Positions 45,147 through 56,200 are shown, numbered from the stretch's first letter. The stretch: 64,000 nucleotides of DNA from Thiohalorhabdus sp. Cl-TMA (GCF_041821045.1 NZ_JBGUAW010000007.1:224479-288478), one strand, 5' to 3'. A program made the numbers and translations. The notes: a model not told the origin generated them from the letters alone.

Positions 45147-46112
45147 ATGAATGCCCCCGCAAGCCCGGCCGCGCCGGATGCCCTCCCCCGCCATTTCCTG
45201 GGGCTGGAGGGGGTCTCGGCGGCCACCATCAACCGGATCCTGGAGGAGGCCACCCGCTTCCGCCGGCTCGTGGAGCAGCCGAACAAGAAGGCCGACACCC
45301 TCAAGGGCCGCACGGTCATCAACCTGTTCTTCGAGTCCAGCACCCGTACCCGCACCAGCTTCGAGCTGGCGGGCAAGCGCCTGTCCGCGGACGTCATCAA
45401 CATCAACGCTTCCGCCTCCGCCACCCAGAAGGGCGAGACCTGGCTGGACACGGTGCGCACCCTGGAGGCCATGACCCCGGACGCCCTGGTGATCCGCCAC
45501 GCCGAGAGCGGCACTCCGCATATGGCCGCGCGGGCGCTGTCCAGCCACTGCTCGGTGATCAACGCCGGAGACGGCACCCACGAGCACCCCACCCAGGCCC
45601 TGCTGGACATCCTCACCATCCAGCACCACAAGGGCCCCATCGAGGGGCTGCGGGTGGCCATCGTCGGCGACGCGGCGCACTCCCGGGTGGCCCGCTCCCA
45701 GATCCACGCCCTACACACCATGGGCGCCGCGGAGATCCGGCTGGTGGGCCCCAAGACGCTGATCCCGGCCCGGGCCGAGGAGGCTTTGGGGGTGCAGGTC
45801 TTCCACGACGCCGACGCGGGCCTGGAAGGGGCGGACGTCATCATCATGCTGCGCATGCAGCTGGAGCGCATCCGCGGCGCGGCGGTGCCCAGCCAGCGGG
45901 AATACTTCCGGCTCTACGGCCTGGACCGGCGGCGGGTGGCGCGCGCCGCCGACGACGTGCTGGTGATGCACCCCGGGCCCATGAACCGGGGCGTGGAGAT
46001 CGCCTCCGAGGTGGCCGACGGGCCCTACTCGGTGATCCTGCCCCAGGTCACCAACGGCCTGGCCATCCGCATGGCGGTGCTCAAGCTCCTGGCGGGAGGG
46101 GAATCCGCATGA
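45147..46112 (+). CDS. pyrB: Aspartate carbamoyltransferase catalytic chain
   Basis: Catalyses carbamoyl phosphate + aspartate to carbamoyl-aspartate, second step of pyrimidine synthesis. 321 residues. Carbamoyl-phosphate site FFESSTRTRTSFELAGKRLS (in part), HPTQALLD and the C-terminal HPGPMNRG are all present. No pyrI regulatory gene is nearby. Translationally coupled to pyrC (ATGA at 46109). Confidence 0.97.
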   Translation: MNAPASPAAPDALPRHFLGLEGVSAATINRILEEATRFRRLVEQPNKKADTLKGRTVINLFFESSTRTRTSFELAGKRLSADVININASASATQKGETWLDTVRTLEAMTPDALVIRHAESGTPHMAARALSSHCSVINAGDGTHEHPTQALLDILTIQHHKGPIEGLRVAIVGDAAHSRVARSQIHALHTMGAAEIRLVGPKTLIPARAEEALGVQVFHDADAGLEGADVIIMLRMQLERIRGAAVPSQREYFRLYGLDRRRVARAADDVLVMHPGPMNRGVEIASEVADGPYSVILPQVTNGLAIRMAVLKLLAGGESA

Positions 46113-47395
46113 GAACGGTCATTCGCGGCGGCCGCGTCATCGACCCGGCGAGCGGCCGCGACGAGGTCGCCGACATCGCCATCGCCAACGGCCGCATCCA
46201 GGCCGTCGGCGACGTGCCCGGGGACTTCGATCCGGACCGGGTCATCGACGCCGGCGGCCAGGTGGTTTGTCCGGGCTTGGTGGACATGCACGTGCACCTG
46301 CGCGAGCCGGGCCAGGAATGGAAGGAGGACATCGAGAGCGGCAGCCGCGCCGCCGCGGCGGGCGGGGTGACCTCCGTGGCCTGCATGGCCAACACCCAGC
46401 CGGTGAACGACCGCCGCTCCGTCACCGAGCAGATCAAGTCGGCGGCGCAGCGGGCGGGCCTGAGCCGCGTCCACCCCATCGGCGCCATCACCCGGGACCT
46501 CGCCGGCGAGACCCTCTCGGAGATGCACGAGCTGGCCAGCGCCGGCTGCGTGGCCTTCTCCGACGACGGCCGGCCGGTGCCCGATGCGGGCATCATGCGC
46601 CGCGCCCTGGAGTACGCCGCCACCTTCGACTACCTCCTGATCCTGCACGAGGAAGAGGGCGCGCTGTCGGCGGGCGGCGCCATGAACGAGGGGGCCCACG
46701 CCACCCGCATGGGGCTGGCCGGCATCCCCAACGCCTCCGAGGACGTCATGATCGCCCGCGACGTGATCCTCGCCGAGCTCACCGGCGGCCGCATCCACAT
46801 CGCCCACGTGGCCACCGCCGGCGGCGTGGAGCTGATCCGCCAGGCCCAGGCCAAGGGACTGCGGGTCACCGGCGAGGCCGCGCCGCACCACCTGTTCCTT
46901 ACGGACAGCGACGTGGGCGAGTTCAACAGCCACGCCAAGATGGCCCCGCCGCTGCGCGGCCCCGCCGACCGCGAGGCCGTGCGGGCGGCGGTGGCGGACG
47001 GCACGCTGTCCGTGATCGCCACTGACCACGCCCCGCACGAGGCGGACGCCAAGAACGAGGCCTTCGCCTGCTGCGCCAACGGCGTCACTGGCCTGGAGAC
47101 CCTGCTGGGCCTGACCCTGCGCCTGGCGGACGAGGACGTCATGGACCTGCCCACCGCGCTGGCGCGGGTAACCAGCGGCCCGGCGGCGGTACTGGGCCTG
47201 GAGGCGGGCCGGCTCGGCGTGGGCGAGATGGCCGACATCTGCCTCTTCGACCCCGAGGCGCAATGGGCCGTGGAGCCGGAGCGCATGTACAGCCGCTCCA
47301 CCAACACGCCGTTCGCCGGCTGGGAGCTCCGGGGCCGGGTCACCCATACCCTGGTGGGCGGTCGGGTAGTGTACCCCTTCGGAGGCGAGGAGTGA
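46109..47395 (+). CDS. pyrC: Dihydroorotase (class I PyrC-type)
   Basis: Third pyrimidine step. 428 residues. Metal-binding DMHVHLREPGQEWKEDI, CMANTQPVND, HIAHVATAGGVELIRQA and TDHAPHEADAKNEAF are intact, so it looks catalytically competent, unlike the pseudo-DHOases paired with PyrB in some Pseudomonas. Overlaps pyrB by four bases and the pyrK-like gene by GTGA. Confidence 0.95.
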   Translation: MRTVIRGGRVIDPASGRDEVADIAIANGRIQAVGDVPGDFDPDRVIDAGGQVVCPGLVDMHVHLREPGQEWKEDIESGSRAAAAGGVTSVACMANTQPVNDRRSVTEQIKSAAQRAGLSRVHPIGAITRDLAGETLSEMHELASAGCVAFSDDGRPVPDAGIMRRALEYAATFDYLLILHEEEGALSAGGAMNEGAHATRMGLAGIPNASEDVMIARDVILAELTGGRIHIAHVATAGGVELIRQAQAKGLRVTGEAAPHHLFLTDSDVGEFNSHAKMAPPLRGPADREAVRAAVADGTLSVIATDHAPHEADAKNEAFACCANGVTGLETLLGLTLRLADEDVMDLPTALARVTSGPAAVLGLEAGRLGVGEMADICLFDPEAQWAVEPERMYSRSTNTPFAGWELRGRVTHTLVGGRVVYPFGGEE

Positions 47396-48267
47396 GCCGG
47401 CGCGAGCCCACCATCTTCGTGGAGGACGCGGAGGTCCTCACCCACCGCGATTGGCCGGGCGACCAGTTCGAGCTACGGGTGCGGGCCCCGGAGACGGCGT
47501 CCCGCGCCCGGCCGGGCCAGTTCGCCCACCTCTCCTGCGATCCCGAGCTGCCCATGCGCCGGCCGCTGTCCATCCAGCGCGTGGAGCCGGAGGCGGGCGT
47601 TGTGGAATTCCTCTACAAGCGCCTCGGCCACGGCACCCGGCTCCTGGCCCGGCGGACGCCAGGCGAGCGACTCAGTCTCATGGGCCCCATCGGCCAGCCC
47701 TTCGAGGTGGACGAATCCGTCCACTTCCCCGTGCTCATCGGCGGCGGCGTGGGCATCCCGCCCATGGTGTTTCTGGCGGAGGCGCTGAAGGAGCACCAGG
47801 ACCTATCCCCGGTGGCCTTCCTCGGCTCCGAGGTCCCCTTCCCCTTCGAGACCTGCGACGCCGGACTGGAGGTCCCGGGAGCGCCGGTGGAGGCTACCGC
47901 CGCCGACGCCCGCCTGGAGGCCTGGGGCATACCGAGCCGGCTGGCCTCCCTGGCCGACCTGCCCGGCGCCTACCGGGGCTACGTCACCGACCTAGCGGCC
48001 ACCTTCCTGGAGCCCCTGGCGCCCGCCGAGCGGCGAAAGGCGGCCATCTACGCCGTGGGCCCGGAGCCCATGCTCGCCGCCGCGGCCCGCCTCGGCCGCG
48101 AGCTGGGCGTGGTTACCTGGGTGTCCCTGGAAGAGTACATGGCCTGCGCCGTGGGCGGCTGCGCCGGCTGCACGGTGCGCGTGGAGGAGCCCACGGGCCC
48201 GGCCATGCGCAGGGTGTGCGTGGACGGTCCGGTATTCCCCGCCGAGCGGGTGTTTCCCGCACCCTGA
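47392..48267 (+). CDS. PyrK-like FAD/2Fe-2S electron-transfer protein
   Basis: 291 residues from GTG 47392. FAD-binding barrel (MRRPLSIQRV), NAD-binding part (VLIGGGVGIPPMVFLAEAL) and a C-terminal 2Fe-2S cluster with four Cys (CAVGGCAGC and later VCVDGP). This is the dihydroorotate dehydrogenase class 1B electron-transfer subunit family. Fused to the pyrBC operon by a GTGA overlap. pyrD itself is not in the window, so the partner is unknown; gammaproteobacteria usually have a quinone-linked class 2 enzyme that needs no PyrK. Confidence 0.87.
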   Translation: MSRREPTIFVEDAEVLTHRDWPGDQFELRVRAPETASRARPGQFAHLSCDPELPMRRPLSIQRVEPEAGVVEFLYKRLGHGTRLLARRTPGERLSLMGPIGQPFEVDESVHFPVLIGGGVGIPPMVFLAEALKEHQDLSPVAFLGSEVPFPFETCDAGLEVPGAPVEATAADARLEAWGIPSRLASLADLPGAYRGYVTDLAATFLEPLAPAERRKAAIYAVGPEPMLAAAARLGRELGVVTWVSLEEYMACAVGGCAGCTVRVEEPTGPAMRRVCVDGPVFPAERVFPAP

Positions 48268-48399
48268 ACCGCCCCTCCCGGCAATCCGGATCCTGCGCAC
48301 CATAAGGGGTCCGGCCTTCGGTCGCGGCTTCCACTCCCGAGGGAAACCAAGCATGGCGGCCGGGCCCGTTACCTCGAGGGCCCGACCCGGCAGCCGGCC

Positions 48400-49449
48400 T
48401 CAGGCGGCCTTCACAGCGTCGGGGTTGTTGGCCTTGGTGAGGGCCTCCTCGGCGGTGATGACCCGGTTCTGGATGAGGCGCTGCAGATCCTGGTCCAGGG
48501 TCTTCATGCCCATCTGCTGGCCGGTCTGGATGGAGGAGACCATCTGGGAAATCTTGTTCTCCCGGATCAGGTTCTTGATGGCGGGGGTGCCGAGCATGAT
48601 CTCGTGGGCGGCCACCCGGCCGCCGCCGTTCTTCTTCAGCAGGGCCTGGGAGATAACCGCCTGCAGGGACTCGGAGAGCATGGCGCGCACCATGTCCTTT
48701 TCCGCCGCCGGGAAGACGTCGATGATGCGGTCGATGGTCTTGGGCGCCGAGCTGGTGTGCAGGGTGCCGAGCACCAGGTGGCCGGTCTCGGCGGCGGTCA
48801 GCGCCAGCTGGATGGTCTCCAGGTCGCGCAGCTCGCCCACCAGGATCACGTCCGGGTCCTCGCGCAGGGCGCCGCGCAGGGCGTTGCCGAAACTGTGCGT
48901 GTGGGCGTGCACCTCGCGCTGGCTCACCAGGCAATTCTTGGTGGGATGCACAAACTCGATGGGATCCTCGATGGTGAGGATGTGGCCCTGCCGGTTCTCG
49001 TTGATGTAGTTGACCATGGCCGCCAGCGTAGTGGACTTGCCGGAGCCGGTGGGTCCGGTCACCAGGATCAGGCCGCGCGGCTTCTCGGCGATACTCGCGA
49101 AGATGTCCGGGGCCTTGATGTCGGCGAGGGTCAGGATCTCCGAGGGAATGGTCCGGAAGGCCGCCGCCACGCCGCGGTCCTGGTGGTAGGCGTTGACACG
49201 GAAGCGCGACACGTTCGGCACCTCCATGGAGAAGTCCGCCTCCAGCTGCTGCTCCAGGTTCTTGCGCTGGTCGTCGGTCATGATGTCGTAGATCAGGTCG
49301 TGCGCCTGCTTCTCGTCCAGCGCCGGGGCCTTGATCTTCTTGATGTCGCCGTCCACCCGGATCATGGGGGGCTCGCCCGCGGACACGTGCAGGTCCGAGG
49401 CGCCGTGCTTGACCGCGAAGGTCAGTAGTTCGGAAATGTCCATCGCCAT
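48400..49449 (-). CDS. pilT: Type IV pilus retraction ATPase PilT
   Basis: 349 residues, cytoplasmic hexameric ATPase driving pilus retraction. Walker A GPTGSGKSTT, Walker B-type GELRDLETIQ, His-box HTSSAPKTIDR, and the C-terminal AIKNLIRENK motif characteristic of PilT. Divergent from yggS, the usual gammaproteobacterial context; no pilU follows. Confidence 0.97.
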   Translation of the reverse strand: MAMDISELLTFAVKHGASDLHVSAGEPPMIRVDGDIKKIKAPALDEKQAHDLIYDIMTDDQRKNLEQQLEADFSMEVPNVSRFRVNAYHQDRGVAAAFRTIPSEILTLADIKAPDIFASIAEKPRGLILVTGPTGSGKSTTLAAMVNYINENRQGHILTIEDPIEFVHPTKNCLVSQREVHAHTHSFGNALRGALREDPDVILVGELRDLETIQLALTAAETGHLVLGTLHTSSAPKTIDRIIDVFPAAEKDMVRAMLSESLQAVISQALLKKNGGGRVAAHEIMLGTPAIKNLIRENKISQMVSSIQTGQQMGMKTLDQDLQRLIQNRVITAEEALTKANNPDAVKAA

Positions 49450-49603
49450 CTGCGTCCCCTTTATGGTTCCTGCTGACCGATTCCCGCGATCCTACCGCCT
49501 ACCGGCGCGATCCGCATCCCCGCTTTGGCCGCGGAGCCCGAGGCGTCATAATAGCGGTTTCCTTCCATCCAGGACGAGCACTTCCGGGCCGGAGAGCAGC
49601 ATT

Positions 49604-50308
49604 GTGAGCGAGCGCACAGCCTATAGCGGGACCCTGGCGGACATTCGGCACCGCATCGCCGAGGCCGCCGCGCGCAGCGGACGGGAAGCCGATGAAGTCA
49701 CCCTGCTGGCCGTATCCAAGACCTTTCCGGCCTCGGCCATCCGGGCCCTGTCGGAGGCCGGACAGCGCGTTTTCGCCGAATCCTACGCCCAGGAGGCCAC
49801 GGCCAAACAGGCGGAGCTCGCCGACCTCGACCTTGAATGGCATTTCATCGGCCCCCTGCAGAGCAACAAGGCCCGGCCCGTGGCCGAGCGCTTCTCCTGG
49901 GTGCATTCGGTGGACCGGGCCAAGATCGCCCGGACCTTGAACCGCCACCGGGAAGGCCAGCCCCCGCTGAACGTCTGCCTCCAGGTCAATGTCAGCGGCG
50001 AGGAAAGCAAATCCGGCTGCCGGCCAGAGGAAATCCCGGAGCTGGTGGGCGTGACGCTGCAGGAATGCCCGAACCTGCGCCTGCGGGGACTCATGGCCAT
50101 CCCCGCACCCGGCGCGCAGGCCGAGGCGTCCCGTCCGGCCTTCCGCCAGCTCGCGCGGCTGGCCGACGAGCTCCGCGGCGGCTTCCCGGAAGCGGCCTGG
50201 GACACCCTGTCCATGGGCATGAGCAGGGACTTCGAGGTGGCGGTGAAGGAGGGCGCCACCCATGTCCGCGTGGGCTCGGCCCTGTTTGGTGCGCGCAGCT
50301 ACACTTGA
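49604..50308 (+). CDS. yggS: PLP homeostasis protein YggS
   Basis: 234 residues from GTG 49604 (GGAG upstream). Pyridoxal-phosphate-binding alanine-racemase-fold protein with the PLP lysine in LLAVSKTFP, plus WHFIGPLQSNK and LSMGMSRDFEVAVKEGATHV. Regulates PLP and amino acid homeostasis. Followed by proC. Confidence 0.95.
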   Translation: MSERTAYSGTLADIRHRIAEAAARSGREADEVTLLAVSKTFPASAIRALSEAGQRVFAESYAQEATAKQAELADLDLEWHFIGPLQSNKARPVAERFSWVHSVDRAKIARTLNRHREGQPPLNVCLQVNVSGEESKSGCRPEEIPELVGVTLQECPNLRLRGLMAIPAPGAQAEASRPAFRQLARLADELRGGFPEAAWDTLSMGMSRDFEVAVKEGATHVRVGSALFGARSYT

Positions 50309-50336
50309 CTTCCCGGACCAACCAAAGGAGAACCCC

Positions 50337-51152
50337 ATGGCGGCCCCAACCTCCATCGCCTTCATCGGCGGCGGCAACATGGCGGCGAGCCTCATCGGCG
50401 GCCTGTCGGACGCGGGCTGGACGCCCGGGCAGGTCATGGTGGCCGAACCGGACGCCGAGCGCCGCCGGGACCTGAGTGACCGGTTCGGCGTGCGGACCAC
50501 GGCGGACAACAGCGAGGCCGTGCAGGGCGCCGAGACCGTGGTACTGGCGGTCAAGCCGCAGATCCTGGGCACCGTGGCGGAGGCCCTGGGCCCGGACCTG
50601 CGCGGCCAGACCCCCCTGGTGATCTCCATTGCCGCGGGCATCCCGCTGGCCAAGCTGCGCGGCTGGCTGGGCACCGACGGCCCCCTGGTGCGGGTCATGC
50701 CCAACACCCCGGCGCTGGTGGGCGCCGGGGTCTCCGCCCTGTATGCCGACGACGACGTCTCCGAGCAGCACCGGCTCACCGCCCAGGCCATCATGCAGGC
50801 GGCCGGGGAGGTGGTCTGGGTGGCCAAGGAGGCCCACATGGACATCGTCACCGCCGTCTCCGGCAGCGGGCCCGCCTATTTCTTCCTGATTCTGGAGGCT
50901 CTGGAGGAGGCGGCCGTGGCCGAGGGGCTGGACCGGGAAACGGCCCGCACCCTGGCGGTGCATACCGCCGGCGGGGCCGCCGCCCTGGCCCGGGATACCG
51001 GGGAGCCCAGCGCCGTCCTGCGCAGCCGGGTCACCAGCCCCGGCGGCACCACCGCCCGCGGCCTGGAGGCCCTGGAGCGTGGCGGCCTGCGCACCGCGCT
51101 CATGGATGCGGTGGCCGCCGCGGCCAACCGATCCCGGGAGCTGGGTAGCTGA
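50337..51152 (+). CDS. proC: Pyrroline-5-carboxylate reductase
   Basis: Final step of proline synthesis. 271 residues. Rossmann motif FIGGGNMAASLIGGL, RVMPNTPALVGAGVSALY and VTSPGGTTARGLEALE signature. ATG at 50337 with AAAGGAG upstream. Between yggS and yggT, the usual gammaproteobacterial order. Confidence 0.96.
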   Translation: MAAPTSIAFIGGGNMAASLIGGLSDAGWTPGQVMVAEPDAERRRDLSDRFGVRTTADNSEAVQGAETVVLAVKPQILGTVAEALGPDLRGQTPLVISIAAGIPLAKLRGWLGTDGPLVRVMPNTPALVGAGVSALYADDDVSEQHRLTAQAIMQAAGEVVWVAKEAHMDIVTAVSGSGPAYFFLILEALEEAAVAEGLDRETARTLAVHTAGGAAALARDTGEPSAVLRSRVTSPGGTTARGLEALERGGLRTALMDAVAAAANRSRELGS

Positions 51153-51253
51153 TACGAAGAACGCTGGGCTGTTTGGCTAACCCTTGATTGGCCGGAGTTT
51201 GTTATCCTCCGTACACTCCGAACTCCCCGGTCCCAACCCATTTAGGAGCACCG

Positions 51254-51547
51254 ATGGGCATCGCCGCCAATTTCGTGAACGCCATCGCCACCCTGCTGAA
51301 CGCGGTACTGACCCTCATGTTCTGGGCCATCCTGATCCGCGCGCTCATGTCCTGGGTGAGCCCCGACCCGTCCAATCCCCTGGTGCGCGGCCTCATCCAG
51401 GCTACCGACCCCATCCTGCGCCCCGCCCAGCGGATCATCCCGCCGCTCGGCGGCCTGGACCTCTCCCCGCTCGTGGTACTGCTCGCCATCGAGTTCTTGC
51501 GCATCTTCCTGGTGAACAGCCTCCAGCAGCTCGCCTACGGCATGTGA
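51254..51547 (+). CDS. yggT: YggT family membrane protein, single repeat
   Basis: 97 residues, two hydrophobic helices (FVNAIATLLNAVLTLMFWAI; LVVLLAIEFLRIFLVN) and the conserved segment WVSPDPSNPLVRGLIQATDP. E. coli YggT has two such units; this one has one. TAGGAG upstream of ATG 51254. Role in osmotic or K+ physiology is suggested for the family but not established. Confidence 0.9.
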   Translation: MGIAANFVNAIATLLNAVLTLMFWAILIRALMSWVSPDPSNPLVRGLIQATDPILRPAQRIIPPLGGLDLSPLVVLLAIEFLRIFLVNSLQQLAYGM

Positions 51548-51554
51548 GGAAGAC

Positions 51555-51863
51555 ATGGCGGAAGCGGCCGATTTCTTCCGCTGGGACGGCGACGACCTGA
51601 TCCTGCGCCTGCGCGTCCAGCCCAAGGCGTCCGGGGACCGGGTCGCCGGCCGCCACGGCGGGGCCCTCAAGGTACGCATCACGGCCCCGCCCGTGGAAGG
51701 CGCCGCCAACAAGCACCTCACCCAGTTCCTAGCCAAGGAGCTGGGCCTGCCCAAGTCGACGGTGACGGTGGAGCGGGGGGAGAAAGGGAAGGACAAGGAG
51801 CTGCGCTGCGCGGGGGCCGACCCCGCAGCCTTTCAGTCTGCCCGGGAGCAATGGGAGGTCTGA
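51555..51863 (+). CDS. yggU: DUF167/YggU family protein
   Basis: 102 residues. Conserved LRLRVQPKASGDRVAGRHG and VRITAPPVEGAANKHLTQFL. Function unknown; normally encoded after yggT, as here. Convergent with the secretion adaptor gene (4-base gap). Confidence 0.92.
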   Translation: MAEAADFFRWDGDDLILRLRVQPKASGDRVAGRHGGALKVRITAPPVEGAANKHLTQFLAKELGLPKSTVTVERGEKGKDKELRCAGADPAAFQSAREQWEV

Positions 51864-51867
51864 TTCT

Positions 51868-53238
51868 CTACCGTTGCTGTCCAGCCTCCTTCAGGCCTTC
51901 GGTGACCGGGGAAAGGACATATTCCAGGACACTGCGGGTCCCAAGCTTGATCTCCGCGGTAACGTGCATGCCCGCCCGGAGGTCCAGCCGCTCCTTGCCG
52001 TCCGTCATGTGCTGGCTTTCAAGACTGAGCATGGCCGGATACCTCTCCCCCTGGGCACGGGCGGACCCGGCTTTCCTTCGCCCCTTGGCATTCCGGTTTT
52101 TCCCAGCATCGGGGCTTAAGTACTCCACCTCGGCCTCCAGGGTGCCGTACCGCTGGAAATCGAATGCTGTGAGCTTAAGCCTCGCCTCCTGCCCCGCATG
52201 AACGAACCCAATATCGCTATTGGAAACCATCACCTCCGCTTGCAGCGGTTGATCGCCCGGAACCAAGCGCATCAGCACGGCGCCGGAGGAAACCACCGAG
52301 CCCTGTGTATGCGTCGCCAACCTTTTCACCACCCCGGCTTCCGGGGCCTGGATCTGCTTCAGACTAAATCGGTAGTCCAGCTTGCGTTTTTTCTGCCGCA
52401 GTTCCTCCAGTCGGGCGCTTTGCTTTACCCGCTCGTCGAGTAGCTCTTTCCGATGGGAAGAGCGGAGGGACCGTATCTTCCCCTGGATCCCCTCGACTTG
52501 GGCTTTGAGCGCACTGATCCGTTTGTGCTGCCCGGCGAGCTTTTCCTGGGTCTCGATACGGACACGACGCTTGTCAAGAAGATCCACATGGGAGGCGTAG
52601 CCTTTTTGCTCCAGCTTACCCAAGGCGTTTTCACTCGCTTTAAAGATGGGCAGGGTCTTCTCCAGGCGCCGCTGTTTCGCTTTGGCTGCGGCCAAGTCAT
52701 TCTTCGCCTTTTTCAGCCGGGATTCCTCCCGCGCCAGGGCGTTTCGGAAAGCTCGGCGATGCCCTACAAGCTTCGCCTTTACTTGCTTGAACAACTTTGG
52801 GGGGTCATGAGGACGCTGGGCGAAAGCCCCCTGCTCCAGCTCTGCTCTTACCCGGCGCAGCTCCAGACGAACCCGGGCCAGCTCATGACCAATCCGCTGT
52901 AGATCTGCATCGGTCAGCCGGGTATCCATAATGACCAGCGGCTGGCCCTCCTCGACTTTGTCCCCCTCCTTCACCAGAATCCGCTCAATCCGGCCCTTCT
53001 CGAAAGGCTGGACGATCTTCAGCCTACCCTTCGGAACCAGTTTCCCCTCCGCCCGGGCTACCACGTCCAAACGGCCGATCACCGCCCAAACCAACAACCC
53101 GACCAGTAACGCCGCTAACAGGCCGAGCATGAGCCGTGGCTTGGGCGAAGGCGGCCGCCGCACCACCTCGATCAGCCGGGGATGAAAGGCCGGGACGGGA
53201 GACTCGTCCTTATCACCGCTCACCTCCGCCCCCTTCAA
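51868..53238 (-). CDS. Type I secretion periplasmic adaptor (HlyD/LapC family)
   Basis: 456 residues. One N-terminal transmembrane helix ([20 protein letters not shown], about 36-55), lipoyl-type halves ([35 protein letters not shown]), a long coiled-coil hairpin (about 120-300), and a beta-barrel end ([13 protein letters not shown]). The ATG overlaps the RTX stop (ATGA), so it is translated with the RTX gene. It would link an inner-membrane ABC exporter to an outer-membrane TolC-type channel; neither is in the window. Base composition in the coiled-coil part is less GC-rich than the neighbours. Confidence 0.93.
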   Translation of the reverse strand: MKGAEVSGDKDESPVPAFHPRLIEVVRRPPSPKPRLMLGLLAALLVGLLVWAVIGRLDVVARAEGKLVPKGRLKIVQPFEKGRIERILVKEGDKVEEGQPLVIMDTRLTDADLQRIGHELARVRLELRRVRAELEQGAFAQRPHDPPKLFKQVKAKLVGHRRAFRNALAREESRLKKAKNDLAAAKAKQRRLEKTLPIFKASENALGKLEQKGYASHVDLLDKRRVRIETQEKLAGQHKRISALKAQVEGIQGKIRSLRSSHRKELLDERVKQSARLEELRQKKRKLDYRFSLKQIQAPEAGVVKRLATHTQGSVVSSGAVLMRLVPGDQPLQAEVMVSNSDIGFVHAGQEARLKLTAFDFQRYGTLEAEVEYLSPDAGKNRNAKGRRKAGSARAQGERYPAMLSLESQHMTDGKERLDLRAGMHVTAEIKLGTRSVLEYVLSPVTEGLKEAGQQR

Positions 53239-56200
53239 CCATTGCCGGCACCTTGCAGGCTTTGCGGCTTCTCGCCGAACCGCTCATCGGTCAGGGTGGC
53301 GAGCACCGTCTGCCGGGAGGCGCCGTCCAGGGACCCTTTCAGGCCATAACGGTAGGCCAGCTCCCCGCCGAGGGCCTCGGAGTCGCTGCTTGCCAGGTGG
53401 TTGTCCAGGGCGGCATCCATGGCCTCCCAGCGACGTCCTTTTCCGCCCTTGGCCTGATCGTAAGCTTCGACGATCTTGTTGAAGTCGTAGCGGTTCAGCT
53501 TTTGGCTCAGGCGCTCAGAGTCGGCGTTCGGGTCGTAGCAGTCGGTGGCCTCGGTGACCATCTGCAGGGTTACCGAGTCCGGTTGACCGGAACCGCCGTC
53601 GGCGTACCAGTCCTCCAGAACCAGGCCGTCCCAGCCGCCCCGGAAGCCGCCAAACAAGGAGCCAAACCGGCGACCACCTTGACCGGGGCCACCGGTGTAA
53701 AGCACCAAATCATCCTGCCGCCGGCTCAGGCTCAGGTCCTCAAGAGAAGTTCCACCACCCAAGGAGAGGGTCAACTGATTGGTCCGCCCCAGCCCCTCGA
53801 TGCGATCCCTACCCTCATCGGCGTTATGAAGGACCACATCGCTTCCGCCGATAGAAAGCGCATCCGAGCCTTCACCGCCAGCCAGCAGGTCATTGCCCGA
53901 GATTCCTTCCATGCGATCCCGGTGTGCTCCGCCAAGCAGCGCGTCATTGCCCTGGCCACCCCGGAAATGGTCCCGCCCCCGACCACCGTTGAGCCAATCG
54001 GTACCGGTGCCTCCCGCGAGGCGATCATGGTGGCGGCCACCATTCAGGAGGTCGGCTCCGCCACCACCCTCAAGGTGGTCGAAACCGTAATCGCCAGAGA
54101 GGGTATTGGCGCGGTCATCACCGATGAGGGAATCGCTGCGGAACGTACCGGCGACGGCTTCGATCCCGATAAGGGTGTCCCCTTCGGCCGTGCCACCGGA
54201 GGCAGTTCCCGCACCGAGATCCACCGAGACGCCCCGCCAGGAATCGCGGTAATCGGCGGTATCGGTTCCGGAGCCGCCCACCAGGGTATCGCTACCCCAG
54301 CCGCCGCGCAGGCGGTCGTCGCCGGCGCCGCCGGCCAGCCGGTTCGCCCCCCAGTCACCTCTTAGGGTGTCGTCAAAGGCGGATCCGCGGACATTCTCCA
54401 TACCGAACAGCAGATCGGTGCCGCTGGCCTGGTGGGCGTAGCCACAAGCCAGATTGACGGTTACCCCCTCGGAAGCCTTAGCGTAGCTCGCCGTATCGCT
54501 GCCGCGGCCGCCAAACAGGACATCGCTACCGCGCCCCCCGGCCAAGGTATCGTCCCCGGCAGCCCCAAAGAGGCGATCGGAGCCCGCACCTCCGGCCAGG
54601 GTATCGTCACCTCCCATACCGTAAAGGCGGTCCGACCCGGCCAGGCCCTTCAGGGGATTCGCCCCTCCATCGCCGAAGAGCCGATCGCCGTGGGCCGACC
54701 CCGTGACGCCTTCGATGCCGCTCAGCACATCCCCTTGCGCGGAACCGCCGGCTGCCTCCCCGGTGGCCAGGTTGACCCTGACCCCGGCTCTGGAATCGGC
54801 GTAGCCGGCCGTGTCGGTACCGGCCCCGCCGACCAAGCGGTCCCCACCCTGGCGGCCGACCAGGAGATCGTCTCCCTTTGATCCCATAAGGGTATTGGAG
54901 GCCCGGGTTCCGAACAGGCCGTCGCCGAAGGCGGTACCGGTCGCGTTCTCGATCCCGGTAAGGGAATCGCCCGCCGCGAAACCACCCTTGCCGGTCCCCG
55001 CGGCGAGGTCCACCTCTACACCCGATGGGCCACCCCGGTAGGTTACGGTGTCGGCCCCGCGTCCTCCGATCAGCTGGTCGGGACCTCCGCGTCCGGAAAG
55101 GCGGTCATCCCCGGCCCCACCTTCCAACCGGTTGGCCCTTCCGTCACCGAACAGGGAATCGGCGTGGTCGGAGCCAACCAGGGCCTCGACGCTCTGTAGG
55201 GTGTCGCCGTCGGCCAAGCCGCCTTCACCCTTACCCGCTGCCAGATCGACCTTCACCCCCGTGGAGGATCCAACGTATTCAGCGGTGTCGAATCCGGCAC
55301 CGCCTTCCAAGCGATCGGCGCCTGGACCGCCGAACAGACGATCATCGCCGGCCCGGCCAATCAGGGTATCGTCCCCGGCCAGACCATGGATGCGATCCTC
55401 CACCGCCGTTCCCTTGATCACGTCATCGCTTTCGGTGCCGAACAGGTCGAAGCCACGGTCGAGCAGATCCCCATAGGAAAGCTCCGTACCGTCGGCAAAC
55501 CGGAAAGTATCGATGGGGGTATTGGCGAAGGGGTCTTGAGGATCGAAGTCCTCGATCCTCACCGCCCCTCCTCCCGCCACGCGAAGCTCGAAAGGATGGG
55601 CGCTGAGGGAGATATCCTCGGATGCGATCCCGGCTCCGAAGGTTAAGGTGTTGCCGTCACCGGAATCTACGATGGTGGCTGTCCCAGCCCCCAGTTCGTA
55701 TACGTAGTTGTCTTGCCCCTCTCCGCCCTTTAGGACGTCATCCCCAGCATTAGTAAGGAGCGTATCGCGACCGTTTCCACCCTCCAGAAGGTCATTCCCC
55801 GCCCCTCCATGCAGGTGATCGGCTCCCGACCCTCCATACAGGCGATCCTTTCCGTTTCCTCCATAAAGCCCATCGGTACCCCTGCCGCCGCGGAGGGTGT
55901 CGTTTCCAGCCTCCGCGCGGATCACGTCATCCCCGGCACGGCCCTTGAGGACGTTGGCGCCATCATTGCCGGTGAGAGCGTTGGCTAGGTCGTTGCCCGT
56001 GCCGTCCAAATCCCCGTCTCCGGTAAGAGATAGGTTCTCGACATGGTTATTCAGCACGTAATCGGCGCTGGCCCGCACCGTGTCTGCCCCGGCCCCGGCC
56101 ATCTCCACGATCCGATCCGCGGAGGCATCGACGATGTAGGTGTCGCCGCCTTCTCCGCCAGCCAAGGTATCGGCACCCGTTCCACCGTCCAGTGTGTTGT

